From Pseudomonas sp. 5P_3.1_Bac2 (GTDB taxonomy: Bacteria > Pseudomonadota > Gammaproteobacteria > Pseudomonadales > Pseudomonadaceae), in NCBI RefSeq assembly GCF_025465995.1, contig NZ_JANLNY010000027.1, forward strand, positions 62,001 to 126,000: a DNA stretch of 64,000 nt, given 5' to 3'. Shown here one piece after another: positions 19,822-27,883 of the stretch; position 1 is the stretch's first letter, and the number at the start of each line of letters is the position of its first letter. Made by a program: the position numbers and the translations under genes. Below the pieces are notes generated by a model that was given only the letters and a program-made list of their open reading frames with translations, did no database searches and was not told where the DNA came from.

Positions 19822-19849
19822 AAATGGGGTCAGCAAGAAATATTTCAAG
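19822..19849 (-). promoter_or_regulatory. Sigma32 heat-shock promoter of dnaK
   Basis: On the minus strand CTTGAA (19849-19844) and CCCCATTT (19829-19822) are separated by 14 bases, matching the sigma32 consensus. The -35 box overlaps the TGA stop of grpE. Confidence 0.88.
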
Positions 19850-20414
19850 CCTGCTCATCAATAGAAGGTGGAACTTGTGCCGGCGCCTTGCTCACCACCA
19901 CCATCGCGGGGCGCAGCAAACGACCATTAAGCAGGTAACCCTTCTGGAACACTTTCAGTACGGTGTTAGGCTCAACATTGGTGCTTTCTTCCAGCGCCAT
20001 GGCTTGGTGATGCTCTGGGTTAAACGGCGCACCATGGGGATCGACTTGATCCAGATTGAAACGCTTGAGCGTGTCCAACAGCAACTTGAACGTCAGCTCC
20101 ATGCCCTCGCGTACGGCCTTAATGGCTTCGTCATCAGGGTTGGAAAGTTCCAGGCCGCGCTCCAGGCTGTCGACTACGGGCAGCAAGTCGTTGGCAAATT
20201 TTTCCAAGGCGAACTTGTGCGCCTTCTCAACATCCTGCTCGGCGCGACGGCGCACGTTTTGCAGGTCGGCAGCCATGCGCAGCGACTGATCCTGCGCCGC
20301 AGCCAGTTGCTCTTCTAGCGTCTGTACGCGAGCAGCCAGATCATCCCCAGGCTGCGCTTGCTCAGCGCCTTCCAGTTCAGGGTTCTGCGTATCCAGGGTC
20401 TGTTCGTCAGCCAT
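19845..20414 (-). CDS. grpE: Nucleotide exchange factor GrpE
   Basis: 189 residues. The N-terminal half is an acidic, Gln/Glu-rich coiled coil, followed by the family signature region (NVRRRAEQDVEKAHKFALEK) and a beta domain ending VLKVFQKGYLLNGRLLRPAMVVV. GrpE drives ADP release from DnaK and acts as a thermosensor. First gene of the heat-shock cluster, preceded by a strong sigma32 promoter. Confidence 0.97.
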   Translation of the reverse strand: MADEQTLDTQNPELEGAEQAQPGDDLAARVQTLEEQLAAAQDQSLRMAADLQNVRRRAEQDVEKAHKFALEKFANDLLPVVDSLERGLELSNPDDEAIKAVREGMELTFKLLLDTLKRFNLDQVDPHGAPFNPEHHQAMALEESTNVEPNTVLKVFQKGYLLNGRLLRPAMVVVSKAPAQVPPSIDEQA

Positions 20415-20467
20415 GCCTTTCTCCTCTGATAATTCGACGCAAGCCTCAACCTGCGTTCCTGACCGTT

Positions 20468-20495
20468 ATATGGGGCCAAGTTTTGTAGTTTCAAG
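20468..20495 (-). promoter_or_regulatory. Sigma32 heat-shock promoter of grpE
   Basis: On the minus strand CTTGAA (20495-20490), a 14-base spacer and CCCCATAT (20475-20468) match the sigma32 consensus. It lies 54 bases before the grpE ATG. Confidence 0.92.
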
Positions 20496-20530
20496 GACCT
20501 ACCACGGGATTGTCAGATAACGAAAAAACA

Positions 20531-20546
20531 CTGTATAAATAACCAG
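20531..20546 (+). promoter_or_regulatory. LexA (SOS) box upstream of recN
   Basis: CTGTATAAATAACCAG fits the CTG-N10-CAG LexA half-site pattern. It lies 24 bases before the recN start; recN is a classic SOS gene. Confidence 0.8.
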
Positions 20547-20570
20547 ACCAAAAATTCCGGAGGCCTCGCC

Positions 20571-22244
20571 ATGCTGGTGCACCTGTCCGTACACAATTAC
20601 GCCATCGTTGAACACCTTGATCTTGAGCTGGACGCTGGCATGAGCGTAATTAGCGGCGAGACCGGCGCCGGCAAGTCGATCATGCTTGATGCCCTGGGCC
20701 TAACCTTGGGCGATCGGGCGGACAGCGGCGTGGTGCGTCCAGGCGCTGACAAGGCCGACATCCTCGCCAGCTTCGACCTCATCGACATTCCCGAGGCGCG
20801 CAAATGGCTGGCCGAGCGCGATCTGGATAACGACGGGCCGTGCATCCTGCGCCGGGTGATCACCGCCGAAGGTCGCTCGCGCGGCTATATCAACGGCACC
20901 CCCTGCCCTCAAGGCGATCTCAAAGCCTTGGGCGAGCTGCTCATCGATATCCACAGCCAGCATGAACACCAATCCCTGCTCAAGGCCGACACCCATCGCC
21001 GCCTGCTCGATGAATATGCCGGCAGCCAAGAGCTGGCGCGCCAAGTGCAACTGGCCGCGCAGCGCTGGAAACAGACGCGCAATGAGCTGGAACGCGTCGC
21101 CAACCTCGGCGATGACCAACGCGCCCGCCACCAACTGCTCAGCTATCAACTCGAAGAATTGGAGAACCTCGGCCTGGGCGAGGATGAGCTGGAGCAACTG
21201 GAGCAGGAACATAAAAACCTGACTAACGCCGAAAGCCTGCTTGCTGCTTGTCGCGTGGTGATTGAACAGTGCAGCGAGAGCGACGCTGGCAATGTGCTGT
21301 CGGCGCTGACCAGCAGTCTCAATCGCCTGAGCGCCTTCCAAGGCCAGCCGGGCGCACTGAGTGAAGCCGCCAATCTACTGGCGAGCGCGCAGATCCAAGT
21401 AGAAGAAGCGGTCGGCGAGCTGAATCGCTTCCTCGATCACTTCGAGGCCGACCCAGAGCGCCTGCAACGCCTCGAAGAGCGCCTCGACACCATCTATACC
21501 TTGGCACGCAAACACCGTATTCACCCCAGTGAGCTGGCCAGCAAGCAGCAACAGTTGTTTGAGGAATTAGAGGGCCTTAACGCTGACGATCAGGCCGCCG
21601 AGCGCCTGAGCGAAGAGCTGGCCGCTTTCGAGCGTCATTACCAAGAGAAAGCCAGCGAACTCAGCGCCCTGCGCCACAATGCCGCCAGCCAACTGGCCAG
21701 CGCGGTGGAAGCCGAGATGCAGAGCCTGGGCATGCCCGGCGGGCGCTTCACCATCGCCCTGACAGCAACCGGCACGGCCGATCCGCAACCGCACGGCCTC
21801 GATCAACTGGAGTTTTTGGTCAGCGCCAACCCGGGTCAGCCGCTCAAACCACTGGCCAAGGTAGCCTCCGGTGGCGAACTGTCGCGGATCAGCCTGGCGA
21901 TTCAGGTCATCACCGCACAGACCTCGCGAGTGCCAACCTTAGTCTTCGATGAAGTCGACGTAGGGATTGGCGGGCCCACCGCAGAAGTGGTCGGGCAACT
22001 GCTGCGCCGCCTTGGCGAGCGCGGCCAAGTGCTGACGGTCACCCACTTGCCGCAAGTAGCCGCGCAAGGCCATCAGCATCTGTTTGTGCACAAACTGCGC
22101 GACAGCGACGCCACCCGCACAGCCGTAAGCAAGCTCAGCGCGCAGCAACGTGTCGAAGAAATCGCGCGGATGCTCGGCGGCGTCGACCTGACCGAAGAAT
22201 CACTGGCCCATGCCCGGCAAATGGTCAGCAGTGCACAGGCTTAA
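20571..22244 (+). CDS. recN: DNA repair protein RecN
   Basis: 557 residues, an SMC-like ATPase. Walker A GETGAGKS is at 29-36, a long coiled-coil region runs through the middle (about 160-390), the ABC signature is VASGGELSRISLAI and Walker B is LVFDEVDVGIGG. RecN promotes sister-chromatid cohesion and double-strand break repair. It diverges from grpE and has a LexA box in the shared intergenic region; a bidirectional terminator separates it from fur. Confidence 0.97.
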   Translation: MLVHLSVHNYAIVEHLDLELDAGMSVISGETGAGKSIMLDALGLTLGDRADSGVVRPGADKADILASFDLIDIPEARKWLAERDLDNDGPCILRRVITAEGRSRGYINGTPCPQGDLKALGELLIDIHSQHEHQSLLKADTHRRLLDEYAGSQELARQVQLAAQRWKQTRNELERVANLGDDQRARHQLLSYQLEELENLGLGEDELEQLEQEHKNLTNAESLLAACRVVIEQCSESDAGNVLSALTSSLNRLSAFQGQPGALSEAANLLASAQIQVEEAVGELNRFLDHFEADPERLQRLEERLDTIYTLARKHRIHPSELASKQQQLFEELEGLNADDQAAERLSEELAAFERHYQEKASELSALRHNAASQLASAVEAEMQSLGMPGGRFTIALTATGTADPQPHGLDQLEFLVSANPGQPLKPLAKVASGGELSRISLAIQVITAQTSRVPTLVFDEVDVGIGGPTAEVVGQLLRRLGERGQVLTVTHLPQVAAQGHQHLFVHKLRDSDATRTAVSKLSAQQRVEEIARMLGGVDLTEESLAHARQMVSSAQA

Positions 22245-22277
22245 AGACTGAAACTGGGGCAACCCAGCACACTAAAA

Positions 22278-22307
22278 CAATAAAGGCGACCGAGGTCGCC
22301 TTTATTG
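22278..22307. terminator. Bidirectional terminator between recN and fur
   Basis: CAATAAAGGCGAC-CGAG-GTCGCCTTTATTG is a 13-bp perfect stem with A/T-rich ends on both strands. Confidence 0.85.
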
Positions 22308-22318
22308 TTGAGTCGCAA

Positions 22319-22723
22319 TTAAATCTTCTTGCGCACGTACAGCACCAGATTGTGATCGACCAATTCAAAACCATGCTCGCGCACAATTTCTTTTTGCCGT
22401 TTCTCAATCTCGGTATCAAAGAACTCAATAACTTCGCCGGTTTCGACACAAACCATATGGTCATGGTGGCCGCTATCAGCCAGCTCGAATACCGCGTGAC
22501 CGCCGTCAAAGTTATGCCGCACAACTAAGCCGGCCGCTTCAAACTGGGTCAATACGCGATAAACAGTGGCCAAGCCAACGTCATCACCTGCTTCCATCAG
22601 CGACTTATAAACGTCCTCAGCGCTCATATGGCGCTGACCGGCTGAGTCAAGCATTTGCAGTATCTTGACCCGTGGCAAAGTTACCTTGAGGCCAGCCTTG
22701 CGTAATTCGTTATTTTCAACCAT
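22319..22723 (-). CDS. fur: Ferric uptake regulator Fur
   Basis: 134 residues from MVENNELRKAGLKVTLPR; an upstream extension is open but the length matches Pseudomonas Fur. A winged-helix DNA-binding domain (1-83) precedes a dimerization domain with the metal-binding DSGHHDHMVC segment (about 85-94). With Fe2+ it represses iron-acquisition genes. It is divergent from bamE (omlA), with a 98-bp intergenic region in which the two promoters must nearly overlap, as described for P. aeruginosa. Confidence 0.97.
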   Translation of the reverse strand: MVENNELRKAGLKVTLPRVKILQMLDSAGQRHMSAEDVYKSLMEAGDDVGLATVYRVLTQFEAAGLVVRHNFDGGHAVFELADSGHHDHMVCVETGEVIEFFDTEIEKRQKEIVREHGFELVDHNLVLYVRKKI

Positions 22724-22821
22724 GGTTTGCTTTCTCGTGGAAGCGGCTTCGCAGCTTCCCATATTGCGGGTATGATCCGGGAATAAAATTGCCCAGCCAA
22801 GATAGTGGAAGTCACCCTCCG

Positions 22822-23313
22822 ATGCAAAAAACCAAGCTCCTGCTGACCAGCCTCACCCTTACGGGGCTCTTCGCACTCGCCGGTTGTTCATTCCCCGGGG
22901 TTTATAAAATCGACATTCAACAGGGCAATGTCGTGACGCAAGACATGATAGACCAGTTGCGCCCAGGAATGACCCGTAAACAAGTACGGTTTATCATGGG
23001 TAACCCGCTACTGACTGACACCTTCCACACTGATCGCTGGGACTACCTGTACAGCATTCAGCCTGGCGGCGGTCAACGCCTGCAAGAGCGCGTCAGTCTC
23101 AACTTCAACCAAGACGACCAACTGGTCAGCCTGTCTGGCGACTTTATGCCAGGTGTGAGCCGCGATCAATCGATCCTTGGTGAAGGCCAGAGCGCCAAGC
23201 CTGAAGAGCGCCCAGAACCCGGTTCGCTGCTTGAGCAAATTCAGCAAGAAGTCGATGACGTGCACGTGGTGCCAGTACCGACACCAGAGCCGCTGGACCC
23301 AAGCCCGCAGTAA
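22822..23313 (+). CDS. bamE: Outer membrane assembly lipoprotein BamE (OmlA/SmpA)
   Basis: 163 residues from MQKTKLLLTS. A lipoprotein signal peptide ends in the lipobox LAGC with Cys22. The SmpA/OmlA domain follows, with the conserved VTQDMIDQLRPGMTRKQVRFI and a DRWDYLY segment. The C-terminal tail is Pro/Glu-rich and disordered. BamE is a subunit of the BAM complex inserting beta-barrel proteins in the outer membrane. I rejected an open extension 11 codons upstream because it would bury the signal peptide. Confidence 0.95.
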   Translation: MQKTKLLLTSLTLTGLFALAGCSFPGVYKIDIQQGNVVTQDMIDQLRPGMTRKQVRFIMGNPLLTDTFHTDRWDYLYSIQPGGGQRLQERVSLNFNQDDQLVSLSGDFMPGVSRDQSILGEGQSAKPEERPEPGSLLEQIQQEVDDVHVVPVPTPEPLDPSPQ

Positions 23314-23334
23314 GCGCTGCGCGCCAGCTGCAAT

Positions 23335-23365
23335 AAAAAAAGCCCGGATGACTCCGGGCTTTTTT
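23335..23365. terminator. Bidirectional terminator between bamE and rnfH
   Basis: AGCCCGG-ATGA-CTCCGGGCT lies between A- and T-runs of six or more on either side, serving the convergent bamE and rnfH transcripts. Confidence 0.88.
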
Positions 23366-23383
23366 ATGCACCATGCCACTCTC

Positions 23384-23704
23384 TCAGGAGGCCGCTTCTT
23401 GCGCCTTAGCCAAGGCCGCTTTAGCGGCGCGCTGCTTGCGCACCTCTTTGGGGTCAGCCAACAGTGGCCGGTAGATCTCCACCCGCTCCCCCGCCTGCAA
23501 CACCCGCTCCTCAGGCTTAGGCAAAACCTTGCCGAAAATCCCAAGATGGCTGTTCTGCAGATCCAAACCCGCGAACTCAGCAGCCAAGCCCGATTGCAAC
23601 ACCGCCTGACGCGCCGTAGTCCCCGGCGCCACCGTCAGACTGACGAGCTTTTGCTTATGCGCCAAGGCATACACCACCTCGATCACAATAGCTGCCTCAG
23701 CCAT
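23384..23704 (-). CDS. RnfH family protein (UPF0125)
   Basis: 106 residues from MAEAAIVIEVVYALAHKQK. A ubiquitin-like beta-grasp small protein with the conserved LGIFGKVLPKPEERVLQAGE core, followed by a basic Lys/Arg/Ala tail. Its start overlaps the ratA stop by eight bases, so the pair is coupled; this pairing is common in gammaproteobacteria. Function is not established; some homologues sit near rnf operons. Confidence 0.9.
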   Translation of the reverse strand: MAEAAIVIEVVYALAHKQKLVSLTVAPGTTARQAVLQSGLAAEFAGLDLQNSHLGIFGKVLPKPEERVLQAGERVEIYRPLLADPKEVRKQRAAKAALAKAQEAAS

Positions 23705-24131
23705 ACAGCTGCTTAGCCCGCTGGCAAAAGGCATCGACCAAGGTATTGGCCGCCTGGTTAAACAACGGTCCCAGAGTGGCGCGCACCAGCGGCCCGGCAT
23801 AGTCAAAGGTCAGATCCAGGCTGATCTTGCAGGCCTTATCGCCCAGCGCTTTAAATTCCCACTGACCGAACAGCTGAGTGAACGGCCCCTCTTCCAGATT
23901 GAGCTGGATGGAGGTACCTGGCACCAAGGTATTGGCCGTGACAAAACGCGAACTAAGCCCGCCCTTGGCCACCTCTAAACTGGCGCGCATATGCGTCTCA
24001 CTGGCTTCGAGCACGCTACTGGCCGAACACCAGGGAAGAAATTGCGGGTAGCTGGCCACATCATTGACCAGATCAAACAGCGCCTGGGCCGGGTATGGCA
24101 GCAGCGCAGAACGCTGGATATGGGTACTCAT
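23697..24131 (-). CDS. RatA-type START-domain protein
   Basis: 144 residues from MSTHIQRSALLPYPAQALFDL. A single START/SRPBCC (polyketide cyclase-like) domain with the family segment NDVASYPQFLPWC. In E. coli the homologue RatA was reported to bind 50S subunits and block association; others in the family act in ubiquinone handling (Coq10-like). Coupled to rnfH and divergent from smpB. Which role applies here cannot be decided from sequence. Confidence 0.88.
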   Translation of the reverse strand: MSTHIQRSALLPYPAQALFDLVNDVASYPQFLPWCSASSVLEASETHMRASLEVAKGGLSSRFVTANTLVPGTSIQLNLEEGPFTQLFGQWEFKALGDKACKISLDLTFDYAGPLVRATLGPLFNQAANTLVDAFCQRAKQLYG

Positions 24132-24388
24132 AAACAACCATTTCACTTAAGCAGGTGCAGATCAGCATAGCTGCCGAGACTGCGGACAGGGTCGAAGCAC
24201 TTAGCCCAACCACGAGAAATCAGGCACTGCCGAGCAAAGCTTAATGCCACCCTTACACACGAGTAGCAGCCGAGGGAACGGCAGTGGCGCTAATAATACC
24301 CAGCTAAGGCGCGCTTAACCATTTTCACGCAAGCCCTAGGCGTGTGCATTGCCACTCGCCACACATAGCGTTAGGCGCGATGACTGCC

Positions 24389-24394
24389 TATAAT
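24389..24394 (+). promoter_or_regulatory. -10 element directly before smpB
   Basis: A perfect TATAAT ends only nine bases before the smpB ATG at 24404. Transcription would start within a few bases of the ATG. No clear -35 box or Shine-Dalgarno is seen. Confidence 0.55.
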
Positions 24395-24403
24395 GCGCGC
24401 CCT

Positions 24404-24886
24404 ATGGCTAAACAAAAGAAACATCCGCAAGGCAACATCGCTCAAAACAAAAAGGCGATGCATGACTATTTCGTCGAATCCAAGTTCGAGGCGGGCTTGG
24501 TCCTGTCTGGCTGGGAAGTGAAGAGTCTGCGCGCTGGCAAAGCTCAGTTAGTCGACAGCTACGTGCTGCTCAAAGACGACGAAGCTTGGCTGATGGGCTG
24601 CCACATCACCCCGCTGAAAACCGCCAGCACCCACGTGATTGCCGACCCTACGCGCACACGCAAGCTGCTGCTGAACAAGCGCGAGCTGAATAAGCTATTT
24701 GGCTCCGTGCAGCAGAAGGGCTACACCTGCGTGGCCCTGTCGCTGTATTGGAAGGCGCACCTGGTCAAATGCGAAATTGCCCTGGCTAAGGGTAAAAAAG
24801 ATTTCGATAAACGCCACACCCTGAAAGAGCGCGACGCCGACCGCGAAGTGCAGCGCGTGATGCGCAACAAAGGCAAGGACGACTAA
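24404..24886 (+). CDS. smpB: SsrA-binding protein SmpB
   Basis: 160 residues from MAKQKKHPQGNIAQNKKAMH. The conserved beta-barrel core includes FEAGLVLSGWEVKSLRAGKAQL and the C-terminal basic tail (KKDFDKRHTLKERDADREV) that enters the ribosome. SmpB carries tmRNA to stalled ribosomes. ssrA lies in the same window at 53.6 kb. Longer in-frame starts exist upstream but would overlap the TATAAT; the chosen ATG has no Shine-Dalgarno, suggesting leaderless or near-leaderless translation. Confidence 0.96.
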   Translation: MAKQKKHPQGNIAQNKKAMHDYFVESKFEAGLVLSGWEVKSLRAGKAQLVDSYVLLKDDEAWLMGCHITPLKTASTHVIADPTRTRKLLLNKRELNKLFGSVQQKGYTCVALSLYWKAHLVKCEIALAKGKKDFDKRHTLKERDADREVQRVMRNKGKDD

Positions 24887-24905
24887 CGCCCGCTTGCGCC
24901 ATACC

Positions 24906-24931
24906 CAACGCCCCGCTGATGCGGGGCGTTG
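24906..24931. terminator. Terminator after smpB
   Basis: CAACGCCCCGC-TGAT-GCGGGGCGTTG is an 11-bp perfect stem with a modest T tail, between convergent smpB and the LysE-family gene. Confidence 0.75.
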
Positions 24932-24940
24932 TCGTTAGAG

Positions 24941-25570
24941 CTAGTTGAGTTTGGTCAGCGCCAGCTTGATCCCCAAGCCCACCAGCACTACGCCCATCAA
25001 ACGATCGAACCAGTGCCCCAAGCGGGCAAAGCCTGCGCGCACGCGCTGCTGACTGAACACTTGAGCGACCATGCAAAACCACAGCGCCGTGGCGGCAACC
25101 AGATACAGACCGTAGCCGCCCTGCACCAGCAGCGGCGTGTGCGGATCAATCACCACAGTGAACAGCGACAGGAAGAACAGCGTCGCTTTAGGGTTCAAGC
25201 CGTTGGTCACAAAGCCTGCGATAAACGCCGCCCGGGGCGAGCGCTGACCGACTTCACGGGCAATCTCCTCGCCATCATTGCTCGCCGGCTTAGCCCGCAG
25301 CGCCTTGATGCCGATGTAAACCAAGTAGGCCGCAGCCAACCACTTGAGCAGGTTAAACAGCACGATCGACTGCGACACGATCAAGCCGATCCCCAGCAGC
25401 GAGTAAGCAACATGGATGCTAATGCCGCAGCCCACCCCTAAAGCGCAGAACATCCCGCAGCGCCGTCCATAGCCAACACTTTCGCGTACCACCACGGCAA
25501 AGTCCGGGCCCGGACTGGCCACCGCCAACAGATGAATCAATGCCACCGCGAAAAACTCATTCCAGTACAT
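24941..25570 (-). CDS. LysE/RhtB family amino-acid exporter
   Basis: 209 residues from MYWNEFFAVALIHLLAVASPGPDF, with about six transmembrane helices. The N-terminal SPGPDFAVVVRES and NGLNPKATLFFLSLF motifs are typical of the RhtB branch, which exports threonine, homoserine or related amino acids. Substrate cannot be assigned. Divergent from the 2-hydroxyacid dehydrogenase gene across 78 bp. A longer open frame upstream was rejected because it adds a non-family N terminus. Confidence 0.9.
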   Translation of the reverse strand: MYWNEFFAVALIHLLAVASPGPDFAVVVRESVGYGRRCGMFCALGVGCGISIHVAYSLLGIGLIVSQSIVLFNLLKWLAAAYLVYIGIKALRAKPASNDGEEIAREVGQRSPRAAFIAGFVTNGLNPKATLFFLSLFTVVIDPHTPLLVQGGYGLYLVAATALWFCMVAQVFSQQRVRAGFARLGHWFDRLMGVVLVGLGIKLALTKLN

Positions 25571-25648
25571 GCTCTGCGCGACCTCAAAATTAATCTGGTA
25601 GGCTGACAAACATACCTCAGGCGCCAACCCGCAGGATAGACAGCAGCA

Positions 25649-26614
25649 ATGACTCAGCCCACTCAAGCCGTATTTCTCGACCACGCATCGCTGGACCTCG
25701 GCGATCTTGATTTACAAGCCCTTGAGCAGTGCTTTAGCCAGCTCAAACGCTACCCGCAAACCAGCGCGGCACAAGTCATTGAACGCCTGCAAGACATTCA
25801 GGTGGCGATCACCAATAAGGTGCCCATGACGGCCGAAGTGTTTGCCGCCTGCCCCGACCTTAAGCTGGTACTGATTACTGCAACAGGCACCAATCTCATT
25901 GACCTGCCAGCCGCCCGTGCCCACGGCGTCACCGTGTGCAATTGCCAGGGCTATGGCACGCCGTCGGTGGCGCAGCACACCTTGATGCTGCTGCTCGCGC
26001 TAGCCACCCGTCTAAGCGACTACCAAACCGATATTCGCGCCGGGGCCTGGCAACAGGCTCAGCAATTCTGCTTGCTTGATCATCCGATCATCGAGCTGCA
26101 CGGTAAGACCTTAGGACTGCTGGGCCACGGTGAGCTGGGCAGCGCGGTGGCATGCCTGGCCGAAGCCTTTGGTATGCGCGTCGTACTCGGCCAACTGCCA
26201 GGACGGCCGGCGCGGCCTGACCGTTTGCCATTGGATGAGTTGCTGTCACAGGTTGACGCCCTCACCCTGCACTGCCCGTTGAATGAACACACCCGCGACC
26301 TGATCGGCGCCCGCGAACTGCGCCTGATGAAGCCACAAGCCCTGCTGATCAACACCGCCCGGGGCGGCCTAATCAACGAGCAAGCCTTGGCCGACGCCCT
26401 GCGCGCCGGCCTGCTCGGCGGCGCCGCCACCGACGTGCTCAGCCAAGAACCTCCGCGTGACGGCAACCCCCTGCTGGCTGCCGATATTCCGCGGCTGATC
26501 ATCACTCCGCACAGCGCCTGGGGCAGCCGTGAAGCACGGCAGCGCATCGTCACTCAACTCACTGAAAATGCCCGCAGCTTTTTTGCCGGCGACCCGCAGC
26601 GCGTAGTCAGCTAA
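25649..26614 (+). CDS. D-2-hydroxyacid dehydrogenase (glycerate dehydrogenase-like)
   Basis: 321 residues. The NAD-binding core has LGLLGHGELGSAV (Gly-rich loop) and the catalytic Arg, Glu and His of the D-isomer-specific family are seen in NTARGGLI, DVLSQEPP and TPHSAWGS. Closest by eye to HprA-type hydroxypyruvate/glycerate dehydrogenases; the actual 2-oxo acid is unproven. Followed at 26 bp by rsmC, so probably co-transcribed. Confidence 0.9.
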   Translation: MTQPTQAVFLDHASLDLGDLDLQALEQCFSQLKRYPQTSAAQVIERLQDIQVAITNKVPMTAEVFAACPDLKLVLITATGTNLIDLPAARAHGVTVCNCQGYGTPSVAQHTLMLLLALATRLSDYQTDIRAGAWQQAQQFCLLDHPIIELHGKTLGLLGHGELGSAVACLAEAFGMRVVLGQLPGRPARPDRLPLDELLSQVDALTLHCPLNEHTRDLIGARELRLMKPQALLINTARGGLINEQALADALRAGLLGGAATDVLSQEPPRDGNPLLAADIPRLIITPHSAWGSREARQRIVTQLTENARSFFAGDPQRVVS

Positions 26615-26640
26615 GCTAGGCGATTTTCTCGAGGACGCTT

Positions 26641-27639
26641 ATGGACCCGCGCAGCGAAGTCTTGCTACGCCAGGCCGAATTATTCCAGGGCCCGCTCTTG
26701 CTCGCGGGTCTGGCGGCGGATGATCTGCTCGGCGAACTGCCGCAAGCCCATGGCTGGAGCTGGCACGCCGGCGATCACGCACAACTCAATGCGCGCTTTA
26801 GCGGGCGCTGCCATTACGGCACCGAGGCCGGGCCGGCAGAATTTGCCAGCGCCGTGTTGTTTCTACCCAAGTCCCGCGAGCTCACCGACTATTTACTCGC
26901 CTGCCTGGCCGCCCAGTTACCCGGGGGCTTGCTCTATTTAGTCGGTGAGAAACGTGCGGGCATCGAACGTGCCGCCAAGCAACTGAGCAGCTACGGGCGT
27001 GCCCGCAAGCTTGATAGCGCGCGCCATTGCCAACTCTGGCAAGTACGGGTTGAGCACTGCCCTGCCAAGCCCGACCTGAATAGCCTGGCTCAGCGCTACG
27101 AACTGCCACTGGCCGATGGCCCGCTAACAGTGATGAGCCTACCCGGCGTATTCAGCCATGGCCGCCTGGATGTCGGCAGCGCTCTGCTGCTGCAACACTT
27201 AGACAACCTGCCCAGCGGCCATCTGCTCGACTTCGGCTGCGGCGCAGGCGTGCTCGGCGCGGTGCTCAAACGCCGCTATCCACACTGCCAAGTCAGCATG
27301 CTGGATGTCGATGCCTTCGCCATCGCCAGCAGCCGCCTGACCTTGGCCGCTAACGGTTTAGAGGCGCAAGTACTGGCCGGGGATGGCATCAACGCGGCCC
27401 CCAGCGGCCTTAGCTTGATTCTCAGCAACCCACCCTTTCATCAGGGTGTACACACCCACTACCAGGCCTGCGAACAACTGCTGCGCCAGGCCCGCCTGCA
27501 CTTGGCCAGCAAAGGTGAACTACGGCTGGTGGCCAACAGTTTCCTGCGTTACCCGCCGCTGATCGAAGAGCATCTGGGCCCCTGCCAAACCCTGGCGCAA
27601 GACAAGGGCTTTAGCATTTACCGTGCGGTGAAAAACTAA
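26641..27639 (+). CDS. rsmC: 16S rRNA (guanine-1207-N2)-methyltransferase RsmC
   Basis: 332 residues in two methyltransferase-like halves: a degenerate N-terminal half and a functional C-terminal half with the SAM motif LLDFGCGAGVLGAVL (about 196-210) and the N-methyltransferase motif ILSNPPFHQG (about 260-269). It methylates G1207 of 16S rRNA in the 30S subunit. Start ATG has GAGGAC upstream. The downstream gap holds a riboswitch for the next gene. Confidence 0.94.
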   Translation: MDPRSEVLLRQAELFQGPLLLAGLAADDLLGELPQAHGWSWHAGDHAQLNARFSGRCHYGTEAGPAEFASAVLFLPKSRELTDYLLACLAAQLPGGLLYLVGEKRAGIERAAKQLSSYGRARKLDSARHCQLWQVRVEHCPAKPDLNSLAQRYELPLADGPLTVMSLPGVFSHGRLDVGSALLLQHLDNLPSGHLLDFGCGAGVLGAVLKRRYPHCQVSMLDVDAFAIASSRLTLAANGLEAQVLAGDGINAAPSGLSLILSNPPFHQGVHTHYQACEQLLRQARLHLASKGELRLVANSFLRYPPLIEEHLGPCQTLAQDKGFSIYRAVKN

Positions 27640-27671
27640 CCGAGGGCTTGCCCTAAGTCCTGCACGCGGGC

Positions 27672-27875
27672 AGAATAGGCCCCGTCCTAGGGGAGTAGTC
27701 TCCCGCGAGCGCCCGCTCGCCCGGTACGCGTCAACATACTTGCTCCGCAGAGCATGGCGCATACGACCAAGGCCTTTACCGAAGGGCCTGCGGTTTGACC
27801 AGACCTATGACACGCACACCTTACCCGGGGCGGGGAGGCTGTACGTGTCATAGCCGTGTTGACCCGCCCCTATAG
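27672..27875 (+). ncRNA. yybP-ykoY (Mn2+) riboswitch with expression platform
   Basis: The 5' UTR contains the hallmark segments of the yybP-ykoY class: GGGGAGTAG (27690-27698) and, in the other half of the four-way junction, CGCGTCAACATACTTG (from 27727). Downstream, two helices compete: CTATGACACG (27805-27814) with CGTGTCATAG (27844-27853), and GGGGCGGG (27827-27834) with CCCGCCCC (27863-27870), the second ending just before the Shine-Dalgarno at 27874. Known members sense Mn2+ and switch on Mn2+ exporters; here the switch probably acts on translation since no T-run follows. Confidence 0.9.
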
Positions 27876-27883
27876 GAAGCTTG

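Noticed and set aside
17823..19823. 666-codon ORF on the plus strand
   Set aside because: Antisense to dnaK, same artefact.
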